Positions 44,848-53,459 of a stretch of 64,000 nt of DNA are shown here, one piece after another (the first letter of the stretch is position 1; each line of letters starts with the position of its first letter). Source of the stretch: Deltaproteobacteria bacterium (GTDB lineage Bacteria; Acidobacteriota; Thermoanaerobaculia; Multivoradales; JAHZIX01); assembly GCA_022601195.1 (NCBI GenBank), contig JAHZIX010000013.1:1-64000 (forward strand). The letters are read 5' to 3'. The notes beneath the pieces were generated by a model. The model made no database searches, was not told the DNA's origin, and saw nothing but the letters and a program-made list of their open reading frames with translations. The position numbers and the translations under genes were made by a program.

Positions 44848-46377
44848 TCCATCAGACATATCTCGCTGCCGTCCGCTCGGGCCTGCCTTCCGAGACCGAA
44901 CCGCGGTACGGTAGATCTCTTCTGGAGGTCCCGTATCCCCTCGCGGGAGCTCGGTTGCCCTCGGAGCCGGCGAGTCCAGGTAGGGATGGGGAAACCCGTC
45001 CCGCCCTTTCTGCTGATACCGAGAACGCTTGAGCTCTTGGGGTGAGGGGAGCCACTGATATGCGGAGGTCTCGCAGGAGGCCTCTCGCCGAGTGGCTATC
45101 CATCTCTGGCGCCCCCGAATCGCCCGAGTTCTCTGCTCGACGAGCTGGCATTTCCGACTCCCTTGGAACTTCTTGAGAAGCCACAAGTGATACCGGTGCC
45201 AGGTGTACCGGCTGATCTGCTCGACATCGTTTTGGAGGCTGGTGTGCCTGTAGTAGGTACACCAGCCTCGGACTACGGAGTTGAGCTGGAATAGCTGGTC
45301 CACTTCATCGATGAGGACGCGACTTCTGGAGGTGAGGTCTTTGACCTTGGCCTTGATCCGTTTCACGCTGCTCATCGCCGGTTGAAGATGGGTCACCCAA
45401 CGCCCTTCGGGCTTGCGCCGCTGGATCCGAAAACCCAGAAAGTCGAAGCCGTCGTTGACGTGAGTGATCCGGGTCTTCTCTTCCGACAGCTTGAGCCGCA
45501 GGTCGGTTTCAAGGAAGGCCTTGATCTCGTCCCGGGCCTGACGAACTCCGCGGATGGTGTCGTTGCTGACGACCACGAAGTCATCGGCATACCGCACCAT
45601 CTTGTAGGTTCCCCGGCCCGAGCTTCTGAGTTTGCGGCGTTGGTAGGGGCTCAGGCGGTGCCACTTGTGCTCCGCCCACTGGTCGAACTCATTGAGATAG
45701 ACGTTCGCCAGGAGCGGAGAGAGGACCCCGCCTTGGGGGACTCCGGCCTCCGTTTTGAAGAAGAGCTGCCCCTCCATGATACCGGCCTTCAGAAACTTCC
45801 AGATCAAGTCGATCATGCTCCGATCGGCAATTCGTCGCCTCAGGATGCGAATCAGCTTCCTGTGGTTCACCGTATCGAAGTAGCTCTCGAGGTCTCCTTC
45901 GATGACATAGAACCGTTTGACAGAGGAATTGAAGTTGGGCATGAGGACCGCGAAAGCGTCCATCGTGCAGCGGCCTTTGCGGAAGCCGTACGAGTGCGGC
46001 TGAAAGTCCGACTCGTAGATCGGATCCAGAACCATTCTCAAGGATTCTTGGACAATGCGATCTCGCAAGGCAGGAATGCCGAGCGGTCTCTTTTTGCCAC
46101 TAGCCTTGGGAATGTAGACTCGACGAACCGGCTGGGGCACAAAAGTCCGCTTCTTGAGTTGATTCACGATCGTGTCAATTTGACGATCGTAGTGGCTCAA
46201 GAAGTAGTCTCTCGTTTTGCCATCGACGCCGGCCGTTTTGCTTCCTGGCCTGGATAGAACAGACTGGGCAGCACAACGAATCCAATACTCCCAGTGCAAG
46301 AGTGAGTACAGGTTGCGAAAGCGGTACTCTGGATCGCGGATTGCCCGTGCAGCAAGTGGCCTCTGCTTTTCGGCCAT
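44809..46377 (-). CDS. ltrA: Group II intron maturase / reverse transcriptase
   Basis: A 522-residue RT of the bacterial group II intron type: IPKASGKKRPLGIPALRDR (RT motif 1-2 region, about 90), DLESYFDTVNH (motif 3), GVPQGGVLSPLLAN (motif 4), YADDF (catalytic, about 259), LSEEKTRITHV and FLGFRI, then a GIIM-type maturase domain with WCTYYRH. No HNH endonuclease domain is visible. I chose the ATG at 46377; the frame is open further upstream but that part is intron RNA sequence. The last 20 codons run into domain V. Confidence 0.85.
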   Translation of the reverse strand: MAEKQRPLAARAIRDPEYRFRNLYSLLHWEYWIRCAAQSVLSRPGSKTAGVDGKTRDYFLSHYDRQIDTIVNQLKKRTFVPQPVRRVYIPKASGKKRPLGIPALRDRIVQESLRMVLDPIYESDFQPHSYGFRKGRCTMDAFAVLMPNFNSSVKRFYVIEGDLESYFDTVNHRKLIRILRRRIADRSMIDLIWKFLKAGIMEGQLFFKTEAGVPQGGVLSPLLANVYLNEFDQWAEHKWHRLSPYQRRKLRSSGRGTYKMVRYADDFVVVSNDTIRGVRQARDEIKAFLETDLRLKLSEEKTRITHVNDGFDFLGFRIQRRKPEGRWVTHLQPAMSSVKRIKAKVKDLTSRSRVLIDEVDQLFQLNSVVRGWCTYYRHTSLQNDVEQISRYTWHRYHLWLLKKFQGSRKCQLVEQRTRAIRGRQRWIATRREASCETSAYQWLPSPQELKRSRYQQKGRDGFPHPYLDSPAPRATELPRGDTGPPEEIYRTAVRSRKAGPSGRQRDMSDGEPDASKGARPVR

Positions 46378-47168
46378 CTTCGAGCCGTTCACACGTCGGC
46401 TCTCCAGCTTAGTTTGCTTCGGACGGTGCACTGTATCTGACTGCCTCCCTTCGCCATGTAACCGGCTTTCCCGATCTCGGACTACTACGGAGGCTCCGCC
46501 CCGCTGAGGGCATGAGGGCGCAGGTTGCCCGTCTCCCGAAGGAGAGCTCTCAGCGGTTCCCACGTTCACGCAAGTCGCTTCGTCATGAGGCCGTAGGCTC
46601 TGTCTGTACACCTGGCACGGCTCGTTGCCGCGCGCGTCAGCGGGGGAAGCGGGGAAAGATGGAGTGCCCGTTCCCTGACCATCCGAGTCATCTCCTACCA
46701 AGCGAGAAGGAGATTCCGCTGACTCTGCCCTGGCCCTACCTTTGTAGCGGGCAGTCCACGCATCAGTGCTTCGTTCGACAGTTCCTTTCGTAGCCATAGC
46801 CTCACTCTGGCTAGCAGCTCTCAGGATCGCAGGGCATCCCTCAGCCACATTGGCCCTGCCCCGATTTCGTGGACACTCCATGGAGCGCGATAATGCGCAG
46901 GGAGGTCCTGAATGGCAAAGAGGCAACGACGGAAATTCACCGACGAGTACAAGGCAGAGGCAGTACGGCTGGTTCGCGAAGGCGGTACGAGCATAAGACA
47001 GATTTCCCGGGACCTAGATCTGACGGAATCATCGCTTCGAAACTGGGTCAAACAGGCTGAAATCGATGCCGGAAAAGGCCCCTCTGGAGCCCTCACCACC
47101 GACGAGCTGGCGGAGCTGCGACGACTACGTCGCGAGGTCAAGCTGCTACGAATGGAGCGCGAAGTGCT

Positions 47169-47403
47169 AAAAAACGATCGGGTGCCGGCGCCCCTCCTGC
47201 TGGGCCAGAAACTCCCTCAGTGTAGCGTTGGGCTTACCCAGGAGGCGCGGCCGTTCGCTTATTGGTGCCGATTGAGCCCGTTAAAAAACATGGCCCGGGG
47301 GTGACTGCGGACTTGTGATTGGTGACACCCACTGGGTGATCCCGTTTAGGAAAGTGATTATCTCCGCTCACCCCTCTTCCTGGACCGAGAGGAGGAGGAA
47401 ATC
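47169..47403 (+). ncRNA. Candidate IS110 bridge RNA region
   Basis: This is the non-coding left end of the IS110 element, upstream of the recombinase gene. Known IS110-group elements express from here a structured bridge RNA whose loops pair with donor and target DNA. I infer the location from family knowledge; the loops have not been assigned. The target should resemble the orfA sequence around the CT core (left GAAGTG, right TAGGAAAG). Confidence 0.45.
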
Positions 47404-48771
47404 ATGGGGCAATCAGGATCCAAGAAGCGGAGTCGCAGGACGCTAACCACCGTCAACGAAGATGCAGCAGGCCTTGACGTGGGGTCGACTTTTCATGTCG
47501 TCGCCGTCCCAGCAGATCGTGCCGACCAACACGTTCGGACGTTTCGCAGCTTTACGGCGGACTTGCATGCCTTGGCCGACTGGCTTGAGGAGGTCGAGGT
47601 CACGACGATCGCCATGGAGTCCACCGGTGTCTACTGGATACCCGTCTACGAGATTCTGGAGCAGCGGGGATTTGAAGTACTCCTCGTCAATGCTCGGGAC
47701 ACCAAGAACGTACCGGGCCGGAAAACTGACGTCAACGATGCTCAATGGCTCCAGCAGCTTCATCAGCACGGTCTGTTGCGCGGTAGCTTTCGGCCTCGTG
47801 ATGAGCTTATGGGGCTTCGCGCCTATCTGCGGCATCGAGACCGAGTGTTGGACTACTCTGCCTCTCACATCCAGCACATGCAGAAAGCGCTGATGCAGAT
47901 GAACGTCCAATTGCATCACGTCCTTACCGACATCACCGGGGCTACGGGCATGAAGATCATCAGATCCATCGTGGACGGAAATCACGATCCTGCGATCCTG
48001 GCCAGCTTTAGAGATGCACGGTGCAAAGCCTCCCTGGAGACAATCCAGGCGGCACTGACGGGAAACTTCAGGGAGGAACACCTCTTCGCCTTGCGTCAGT
48101 CTCTCGAACTTTACGATTTCTATCGTTCCAAGATAGAGGAGTGTGACAAGGAGATCGAATTGGCATTGGCCATCTTGAACGCCGCTAGGGAGGCTCCAGC
48201 TGAGGCCATACCCAAAGTCCGGCATGCCCGCGGTCGCAATGAGCCCTCCTTCAACGTACGCGAGGCTCTCTATACTTTGCTGGGAGCCGACCTATCGCAG
48301 GTCCACGGGCTGGGGCCCTACTCCGTGCTCCGCCTGGTGGGTGAGTGCGGGGACGATATGACCCGGTGGCCAACGGCGAAGCATTTTACCTCCTGGCTCA
48401 GCCTTGCCCCGGGGAACAAGATCTCCGGGGGGCGTGTGCTCAGCTCAAAAACAAGGCGTTCGTCCAACCGTGCCGCAGTTCTCCTACGAATTGCAGCCGT
48501 CAATGTCGGCCGCACGCAGACCGCTCTCGGTGCCTTTTATCGAAGACTTGCCAGCCGCACAGGAAAAGCCAAGGCGGTGACAGCTACCGCTCGCAAAATC
48601 GCGGTTCTCTTCTACAACGCTCTTCGATTCGGGATGAAGTACGTCGACCCAGGGCAGGACTACTATGAGGAGCGGTACCGCAAACGCGTTCTTGCCAATC
48701 TCCAGCGACGTGCTGAGCAGCTCGGCTATTCGCTGGTAGGAAACACCCCGGCCTCAGGGCAGGGAGTTTCT
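47169..48771 (+). mobile_element. IS110-family insertion sequence inside IS3 orfA
   Basis: The element lies between two CT dinucleotides (47167-47168 and 48770-48771). Removing it with one CT restores orfA exactly, matching the CT core used by IS110 recombinases. There are no terminal inverted repeats or target duplication, as expected. The 5' non-coding end is about 235 bases (47169-47403) and the 3' end is almost absent. In the IS110 group the long left end encodes the bridge RNA; it is the likely place here. Confidence 0.8.
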
Positions 48772-48774
48772 TAG
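47404..48774 (+). CDS. IS110-family transposase (DEDD recombinase)
   Basis: A 456-residue recombinase. The N-terminal RuvC-like DEDD domain has AGLDVGSTFHVVAV (first Asp), TTIAMESTGVYWIPV (Glu) and KTDVNDAQWLQQL (two Asp). The C-terminal Transposase_20 domain has the GLGPYSVLRLVGECGD helix-hairpin segment and SWLSLAPGNKISGG with the serine used as nucleophile. The stop TAG (48772-48774) comes from the target DNA, just outside the element. AGGAGGAAATC precedes the ATG. It appears intact. Confidence 0.9.
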   Translation: MGQSGSKKRSRRTLTTVNEDAAGLDVGSTFHVVAVPADRADQHVRTFRSFTADLHALADWLEEVEVTTIAMESTGVYWIPVYEILEQRGFEVLLVNARDTKNVPGRKTDVNDAQWLQQLHQHGLLRGSFRPRDELMGLRAYLRHRDRVLDYSASHIQHMQKALMQMNVQLHHVLTDITGATGMKIIRSIVDGNHDPAILASFRDARCKASLETIQAALTGNFREEHLFALRQSLELYDFYRSKIEECDKEIELALAILNAAREAPAEAIPKVRHARGRNEPSFNVREALYTLLGADLSQVHGLGPYSVLRLVGECGDDMTRWPTAKHFTSWLSLAPGNKISGGRVLSSKTRRSSNRAAVLLRIAAVNVGRTQTALGAFYRRLASRTGKAKAVTATARKIAVLFYNALRFGMKYVDPGQDYYEERYRKRVLANLQRRAEQLGYSLVGNTPASGQGVS

Positions 48775-48807
48775 GAAAGCGACGGCCTTCTTCGTCAAGG
48801 AAAACGG

Positions 48808-49683
48808 GTGAGGTACTCGTTCATTCTTGGGGAGAAGGCCCATTTCCCGGTCGCTTTCCTCTGTCGAATCCTCGACGTATCGAGGAGCGGCTTCTACAAA
48901 TGGTCTCGCAGTAGCCCCTCCCAACACGAGCTTGAAGACCGCAAACTCAGGGTCGAGATTCTGGCGATTCACAAAGCGAGCCGCAAGACCTACGGCAGCC
49001 CCCGGGTTCATGCTGAGATGAAGGTCCGCGAGTTCAACATCAGCCGTAAGCGAATCGCTCGCTTGATGCGCGAGGAGAAACTGGTTGGGCAGGCTCCCCG
49101 TCGATTCCGACACACCACGGATTCTTGTCATGATCGCCCGGTGGCCGAGAACATTCTCAATCGACAGTTTGAGGTCATGGCCCCGAACCAAGCGTGGGCT
49201 GCCGACATCACTTACGTTCGGACTTGGGAGGGCTGGCTCTACCTGGCCGTTGTTCTTGACCTCTTTTCGCGTCGAGTCGTGGGTTGGACCATCGCTGATC
49301 ACATGAGGACGGATCTGGTGCTCGGAGCCCTTCACATGGCTCTGGGCCTTCGCCAGCCAGGTAGAGAGCTGGTGCACCACTCGGACCGTGGAAGCCAATA
49401 CGCCAGCAAGAAGTATCAGGAGCTGCTCGCGAAGCGTGAAATCCGCTGCAGCATGAGCCGGCGAGGAAACTGTTGGGATAATTCTGTCGTGGAGAGTTTC
49501 TTTGGGACCCTGAAAAACGAGTTGATCTACCGGCGTCCCTGGCCTACCCGCCGCGAGGCCGGAGCCGCGATCGGCGAATATTTGGAAATCTTCTACAACC
49601 GGCATCGCCGCCACTCCTACCTGGATTTCTTGAGTCCAGCAGACTACGAAGAGGCCCATAAAACCGCGGCGGTGGCCGCATAA
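48808..49683 (+). CDS. IS3-family transposase OrfB (DDE integrase)
   Basis: A 291-residue DDE transposase. An HTH_21-type region (residues about 30-90) is followed by the catalytic core: WAADITYVRTWEGW (first D), ELVHHSDRGSQYAS (second D) and NCWDNSVVESFFGTLKNE (E). The start is GTG overlapping the orfA stop; in IS3 elements it is normally made as an OrfAB fusion by frameshift, which the IS110 insertion prevents. All catalytic residues are intact. Confidence 0.9.
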   Translation: MRYSFILGEKAHFPVAFLCRILDVSRSGFYKWSRSSPSQHELEDRKLRVEILAIHKASRKTYGSPRVHAEMKVREFNISRKRIARLMREEKLVGQAPRRFRHTTDSCHDRPVAENILNRQFEVMAPNQAWAADITYVRTWEGWLYLAVVLDLFSRRVVGWTIADHMRTDLVLGALHMALGLRQPGRELVHHSDRGSQYASKKYQELLAKREIRCSMSRRGNCWDNSVVESFFGTLKNELIYRRPWPTRREAGAAIGEYLEIFYNRHRRHSYLDFLSPADYEEAHKTAAVAA

Positions 49684-49839
49684 CTAAACTGTCCACTTTT
49701 TCGGGGGAAGGTCACATTGTCGGGAGAGCTTCAGAAGCGCATCTACCTCGGGTCCGCGCCCCCGTCTCCCTAGCCATTCATTCACTCCTTATGAAGTCAT
49801 CCATTGATAACACTCGACTTACGCGCCTCGTGGCGCAAC

Positions 49840-50067
49840 GGATGGATGGGTGTGGAACGCAATGACGGCGACTGCACCGAGAAGCAGGGCGTGGCGTAGA
49901 AACGGCTCTGCACTGATGGCGGTTCGGTCTCGTGCTCCGCGGAATAGCTCCTGATCGGCAATTTGCTGGCCAGCTGCGTCAAGGAAGAGCGCACCGGCAA
50001 CCTCTTGGCCCGGCTCGGGGTAGCGAAGTTGGAGATTGTCAACAACGACAGCGGGACGATTTAGCAC
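49840..50067 (-). pseudogene. radC: radC/JAB-type gene, 5' exon
   Basis: This encodes the first 76 residues of a RadC-family JAB protein: EVAGALFLDAAGQQI, then DQELFRGARDRTAISAEPFL and AVAVIAFHTHPS, where the metal-binding HxHPS(G) motif is cut. The start is GTG, with a stop codon directly before it in frame. After the cut the frame runs on into the intron (VAPRGA, stop). The rest is at 44595-44749. Total length of the restored gene is 384 bases. Confidence 0.8.
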
Positions 50068-50394
50068 TCAACCTCATGTGATCTTGGATCTCGCGGTCCG
50101 GCTGGCCAACTCCAGAACGGCGCGAACTCGAGATACGGCATCAGGTTCCCAGCTCTCAAGGACTCCCGATACCTGCAGGCTCTGCCGGAGGCCGCCTAGG
50201 CCCTTCGTTTGTACCTACAGAACATGAGCCTGATCGAGGTCGAGGCCTCCAGCCACCGAGAGTTGCTCAGCGTCGGTCAAGAATCGGGTACCACGTTCGC
50301 GTAGGTGATCTGCAGGGTGAGGGGGGGCCTGACAACGGATAAAGGTGAGCCCCGGGGTCAGAAACCTCGACCATCGGAGAGAGGTTCAAGCCTT
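50068..50394. other. Non-coding gap with possible gene fragment
   Basis: No complete gene. On the plus strand a short frame around 50195-50305 (LYLQNMSLIEVEASSHRELL) reads like a protein fragment without a start, but I cannot assign it. Promoter elements for the radC-like gene should be in the first 100 bases. Confidence 0.4.
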
Positions 50395-50772
50395 TCAATC
50401 CGTTCCCTGTTCTAAGTCCCGAGCGAAGGCTCCGATTCCGACCGCGACTTCCGCTGCTCTCTGGGACAGTGCCGCCTCAGCGGCTGCGAGCTCACTCTCC
50501 ACGCGTTGCCGGCCGATGTCCTGGAGGAAACCTTGTAACCAACGCAGATCCCGTGCCGCTCCTCGCATGTCGGATCGAATCGTCGACTCTCCCGATTCAG
50601 GCGCCCTAGGGTCACCGCTCAGAGTGAGCAGGTAGACGAAGCGACCCACTCGTCGAAAGGCCTCGGCGTCTTCAAGGGTCAGATGGACGGAGAGGAAACT
50701 CTCCCGAAACACCGCGAACCGCTCCCAGTTCTCTGGCGGTAGGCCATTGCTACACTCGTTCTGGTCATTCAT
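50395..50772 (-). CDS. Hypothetical helical protein, 125 aa
   Basis: A soluble, acidic, helical protein starting at ATG 50772, with AAGGAG ten bases upstream. It contains NWERFAVFRESFLSVHLTLE, then FRRVGRFVYLLTLSGDP, and an alanine/glutamate-rich helix near the end. No known family and no membrane segment. It is the last gene before the attachment site of the element on the right, and therefore probably belongs to the chromosome or an older island. Confidence 0.6.
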   Translation of the reverse strand: MNDQNECSNGLPPENWERFAVFRESFLSVHLTLEDAEAFRRVGRFVYLLTLSGDPRAPESGESTIRSDMRGAARDLRWLQGFLQDIGRQRVESELAAAEAALSQRAAEVAVGIGAFARDLEQGTD

Positions 50773-51112
50773 GGAGCAGGTTCTCCTTGAGTGGCTAGGC
50801 CCGGCCGGGTGCTCCAACACCTGATCGGGCCGTTTCGTTGATGAAGACCTACCACTAAGCGAGAACGAGCCGAGATGTCAACGAGGGGCTCGTGGGCGGA
50901 TAGGCTGAGGCGAACTCAGCCTTGGACTGACCTTCCTGGTCATCTAGAGCCGTCTGTTGATACACAGATTTGGACCCCTAGAAGCCAGAACCGACCCAGT
51001 GAACGGCATTTGAGCCGTGTCACGCCAGTACCTATGTAGTACCTAAGAGGAGTTTTGGGCGAGGGAGCCCAAGGGGCCGGATCTGTAAACTGTTGGAAGG
51101 AAAGAGGTTAAA
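50773..51112. other. Non-coding sequence left of the attachment site
   Basis: No gene is seen. In the model where the element to the right integrated into tRNA-Lys, this is the former downstream flank of that tRNA gene. Confidence 0.5.
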
Positions 51113-51157
51113 TGGTGGGCCGTGCAGGGCTCGAACCTGCGACCTACTGATTAAAAG
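51113..51157 (-). other. tRNA-Lys 3' fragment: attachment site
   Basis: Read on the minus strand, this 45-base segment is the 3' part of a tRNA-Lys: anticodon loop CTTTTAATC, variable region AGTAGGTC, T-arm with GGTTCGAGCC, acceptor strand and CCA end. The 5' half of the tRNA is absent: the bases beyond 51157 cannot form the D-arm and acceptor. This is the duplicated end left when a P4-type integrase inserts in a tRNA gene. The intact tRNA should be at the other end of the element, right of the window. Confidence 0.8.
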
Positions 51158-51296
51158 ACTGTTGCTGAACTACGCGAACTTGCGCGACCTGGCGCAATTC
51201 GTGGGAAATTGTAGCGTATTGTGCCTCTTGTGCGTGATATTCTTTGCGGTGTAATGCCGCTAAAAGCAACCCATCATTGGACACGGATTGGACACG

Positions 51297-52454
51297 ATGC
51301 TGTCTGATCTCACTATTCGGAAGATAGCACCTCCGGAGAAGGGGGTCTTGCAGATCCCTGATAGCCGGGTGGATGGTCTTTGGCTTCGGGTTTATCCGAA
51401 TGGGCGGAAGATTTGGGCGCTTCGGAAGTTTCGGACGGGGCTGGGGAGGATTCGCAAGACCTATGGGCCGTACCCCAGTCTGAGCCTGCAAGAGGCCAGG
51501 AAGATCGCTACGGTGGACCTCGGGATCTTGGCCAGTGGGGGAGATCCTCGAAGCCAGGTGTCGGCCGCGCCGCTGGTGAGGGAGCTTCTGGAGGCCTATT
51601 CATCGCAGCATTTGCCTTCGTTGAAGCCAAGCTCCCGGCGGGAGTATTCGCGGATCATCGACAAGGAGCTCTTGCCGGCGCTCGGAGAGCGTCACCTCGC
51701 CGAGGTCGACAAGATGGTAGTGGCGAAAGCTCTTGCGAAGATAGAGCCCCGGGGGAGGGTTCTGCGGAACCGCACGCAGGCGATTCTGTCATCGGCCTAT
51801 TCGTGGGCGTCCCAGTCCGGTTGGAACGTTTCCAATCCCTGCTATGGGCTCAAGCTCAAGACAGAGGCGAAGAGGCGGCGGGTTCTCTCTGACGACGAGC
51901 TGCCGGCGGCTTGGGAGGCCATGAAGGCCTACCGAGGGGTTGCCGGCCGAGCTCTTCAGCTCATGCTGTTGACGGGGCAGAGGGGCGGTGAGGTTCGCCG
52001 GATGCGCTGGGAGGATCTCAGGGAAGATGCCGGCGGTGAAGGTGGAATCTGGTGGACGATCCCCGAGACCAAGAATGGCCGGCCCCACAGCGTGTACCTA
52101 ACACCGATGGCCCTCGAGATCCTGGACGTCTTGGATTCCGGCGGGCGGGGTTGGGTTTTTGCCGCGAAGAATGCCAGGACCCATCTGGATCGGAATGTTC
52201 TGCCGAGGGCGGCAGCGCGGATCAATAAGGCCTTGGAAGCAGAGGCCACTTGGACCCCTCATGATCTCCGCAGGACCGTCGAGACATCGCTGGCCCGCCT
52301 GGGGGTCGATCCCTTCGTGGTCGATAGGATCACCAACCACTCTGTCCCCGGGATTCGCGACCGTTACAACCAGTGGAGCTACCTACCGGAGAGGAAAGAC
52401 GCGATCTTGCGGTGGGATACTTTTCTGCAACGGATTCTCGCCAAAGAAACCTAG
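51297..52454 (+). CDS. int: P4-type tyrosine integrase
   Basis: A 385-residue integrase: an arm-binding DUF4102-like N-terminal domain (1-85, DSRVDGLWLRVYPNGRKIWA, then YPSLSLQEARKIA), a core-binding domain (90-180) and a catalytic domain with TGQRGGEVRRM (Arg, about 228), a lysine hairpin, PHDLRRT (about 319), NHSVPGIRDRYN (His about 346, Tyr about 354). I chose ATG 51297; an in-frame TTG three codons upstream is possible. It lies 140 bases from the tRNA-Lys fragment and overlaps the convergent gene by four bases. Confidence 0.9.
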   Translation: MLSDLTIRKIAPPEKGVLQIPDSRVDGLWLRVYPNGRKIWALRKFRTGLGRIRKTYGPYPSLSLQEARKIATVDLGILASGGDPRSQVSAAPLVRELLEAYSSQHLPSLKPSSRREYSRIIDKELLPALGERHLAEVDKMVVAKALAKIEPRGRVLRNRTQAILSSAYSWASQSGWNVSNPCYGLKLKTEAKRRRVLSDDELPAAWEAMKAYRGVAGRALQLMLLTGQRGGEVRRMRWEDLREDAGGEGGIWWTIPETKNGRPHSVYLTPMALEILDVLDSGGRGWVFAAKNARTHLDRNVLPRAAARINKALEAEATWTPHDLRRTVETSLARLGVDPFVVDRITNHSVPGIRDRYNQWSYLPERKDAILRWDTFLQRILAKET

Positions 52455-52741
52455 GGGTAGAGATAGGCGTGGAGCTCGTCTGACATGACCCTGCCTTCCC
52501 TGACGGGTGGTTTCTTTCCTGCCTTCGCATGTTCATAGTAGGTGCGAACGGCTACGCCTGTCAGGTGCGCGGCCTCTTCGACACGCATCCTTCGCGGTGG
52601 CCCGAATTGCGCGGGAGGTGGCGGTTTGTACTTTTCTACTTCTGGCGGTTGCCCCTCCACTAATTTGACAGGTACCGGACCCGAGACCACAACATAAACG
52701 TTTAGGTCGTGGCCGCAGTGGGGGCATTCGGTGCAGCTCAT
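52451..52741 (-). CDS. Zinc-ribbon and helix-turn-helix protein, AlpA/excisionase-like
   Basis: A 96-residue protein. Residues 1-15 carry CTECPHCG, a zinc-knuckle half; the middle is proline-rich; residues 48-95 form a MerR/AlpA-like HTH (RMRVEEAAHLTGVAVRTYYE, then REGRVMSDELHAYL). It is convergent with the integrase gene and at the end of the early operon, a usual place for an excisionase or directionality factor. The combination with a zinc knuckle is uncommon. Confidence 0.7.
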   Translation of the reverse strand: MSCTECPHCGHDLNVYVVVSGPVPVKLVEGQPPEVEKYKPPPPAQFGPPRRMRVEEAAHLTGVAVRTYYEHAKAGKKPPVREGRVMSDELHAYLYP

Positions 52742-52832
52742 CTGGCCTCCGTATGTGATCGAACGAAAGTGACCTTGCTTTGTTGCCGAGTCCGTTTGTG
52801 AGCTGAGCTGGCGATTCTAAGACTTGCTTTCC

Positions 52833-53459
52833 TCATTGCGATTCCTCGAGAAGTGAAGCCGCCTCCTCCAAGTTCTCTGAAGCCTGTCGCAACAACCCGG
52901 CTAGCTGGGCGTCTCGCGTTGTCTGTTCGGGAAGAGGGGGTTGCGTGTCAACTGGAGAGCTGTTGGCCGTCTGAAGGGTCACCCTGGCCCCGTAGGGGGC
53001 ATCCCACCCGCCCTTGTCCTTGGGGCCGATGAAACCGATCACCAGATAGCGAGGGATGGCGGTGAGCTGGGATCTTCTCTTGAGGGTCTCCGTGACTCGG
53101 CCGGCGATGGTGATCTCACTGAGGCCTTTATCGAAAGAAAGGGTGAAGTCGATGGGGAAGCTGGGCCCGAGGTTTTGGTGCTTGCCGGCGACCCCTTGCC
53201 GCTGCTCGCCAACCATGCCGACCTCCAAGAGGCTCTTGCTCTTCTTTCCGTTGATCACCCAGCTGCAGGGCGAGTGCCATTGGCGAAAGGGATCCGGCTT
53301 CTCGGCTAGCCAGATGACCGGCGACCGCACGGCCAGGGGCCATTTGGTGAACAGAACCGAGGCTTGTAGGTGGATGGGCTCGCCTTCTTCAATGCCGAGA
53401 TCCTCGAGGGGGAGGATGGTGTAGGGATTCGCTTCAGTGATTTCGATGGGCGGGATCAT
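52833..53459 (-). CDS. Hypothetical protein of the element
   Basis: A 208-residue protein with a beta-rich first part (EITEANPYTILPLEDLGIEE, then WPLAVRSPVIWLAE) and a short helical C-terminal coiled coil (AGLLRQASENLEEAASLLEE). No signal peptide or membrane segment. It overlaps the recombinase-like gene before it by four bases. Not recognised; the strand pattern could be a single-stranded-DNA or baseplate-type fold but nothing decides. Confidence 0.6.
   Translation of the reverse strand: MIPPIEITEANPYTILPLEDLGIEEGEPIHLQASVLFTKWPLAVRSPVIWLAEKPDPFRQWHSPCSWVINGKKSKSLLEVGMVGEQRQGVAGKHQNLGPSFPIDFTLSFDKGLSEITIAGRVTETLKRRSQLTAIPRYLVIGFIGPKDKGGWDAPYGARVTLQTANSSPVDTQPPLPEQTTRDAQLAGLLRQASENLEEAASLLEESQ

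Larger units (their letters stand above)
46912..48811 (+). pseudogene. IS3 orfA, split by IS110
   Basis: OrfA is the helix-turn-helix/leucine-zipper protein of IS3. The 5' part (46912-47168) encodes RKFTDEYKAEAVRLVREGG, an HTH with ISRDLDLTESSLRNWVKQ and a zipper ending MEREVL; the 3' part (48772-48811) restores RKATAFFVKENG and the stop. Joining the two through the shared CT gives 98 residues in frame. The open frame seen after 47168 is IS110 non-coding sequence. Confidence 0.85.
46859..49706 (+). mobile_element. IS3-family insertion sequence, carrying an IS110 insertion
   Basis: Terminal inverted repeats match over about 19 bases: CCCCGATTTCGTGGACACT at the left end and, read inward from the right end, CCCCGAAAAAGTGGACAGT. 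Between them lie orfA and orfB of an IS3-type element. Without the nested IS110 the element is about 1.25 kb, the usual IS3 size. I see no clear 3-4 bp target duplication. Because orfA is broken, this copy should be unable to transpose by itself. Confidence 0.85.
44750..49838 (-). mobile_element. Group II intron, interrupted by an IS3 element
   Basis: A retroelement inserted in the radC-like gene on the minus strand. Its 5' part is 49707-49838 and the remainder 44750-46858; without the IS it is about 2.24 kb, a normal size for a bacterial group II intron. It encodes a maturase/reverse transcriptase, and domains V and VI lie at the 3' end. The exact ends are uncertain by a few bases: the expected GTGYG start is not exact (TTGCGCC follows the exon) and the 3' end is not a clear AY. 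The IS lies within the 5' domain, so splicing is probably abolished. Confidence 0.75.

Noticed and set aside
44809..46377. Stand-alone defence reverse transcriptase or retron
   Set aside because: Typical group II domains V and VI lie directly at the 3' end and the RT is of the maturase type.
51113..51190. Complete tRNA-Lys gene
   Set aside because: Only the 3' half from the anticodon loop is present; the D-arm and 5' acceptor strand are missing.
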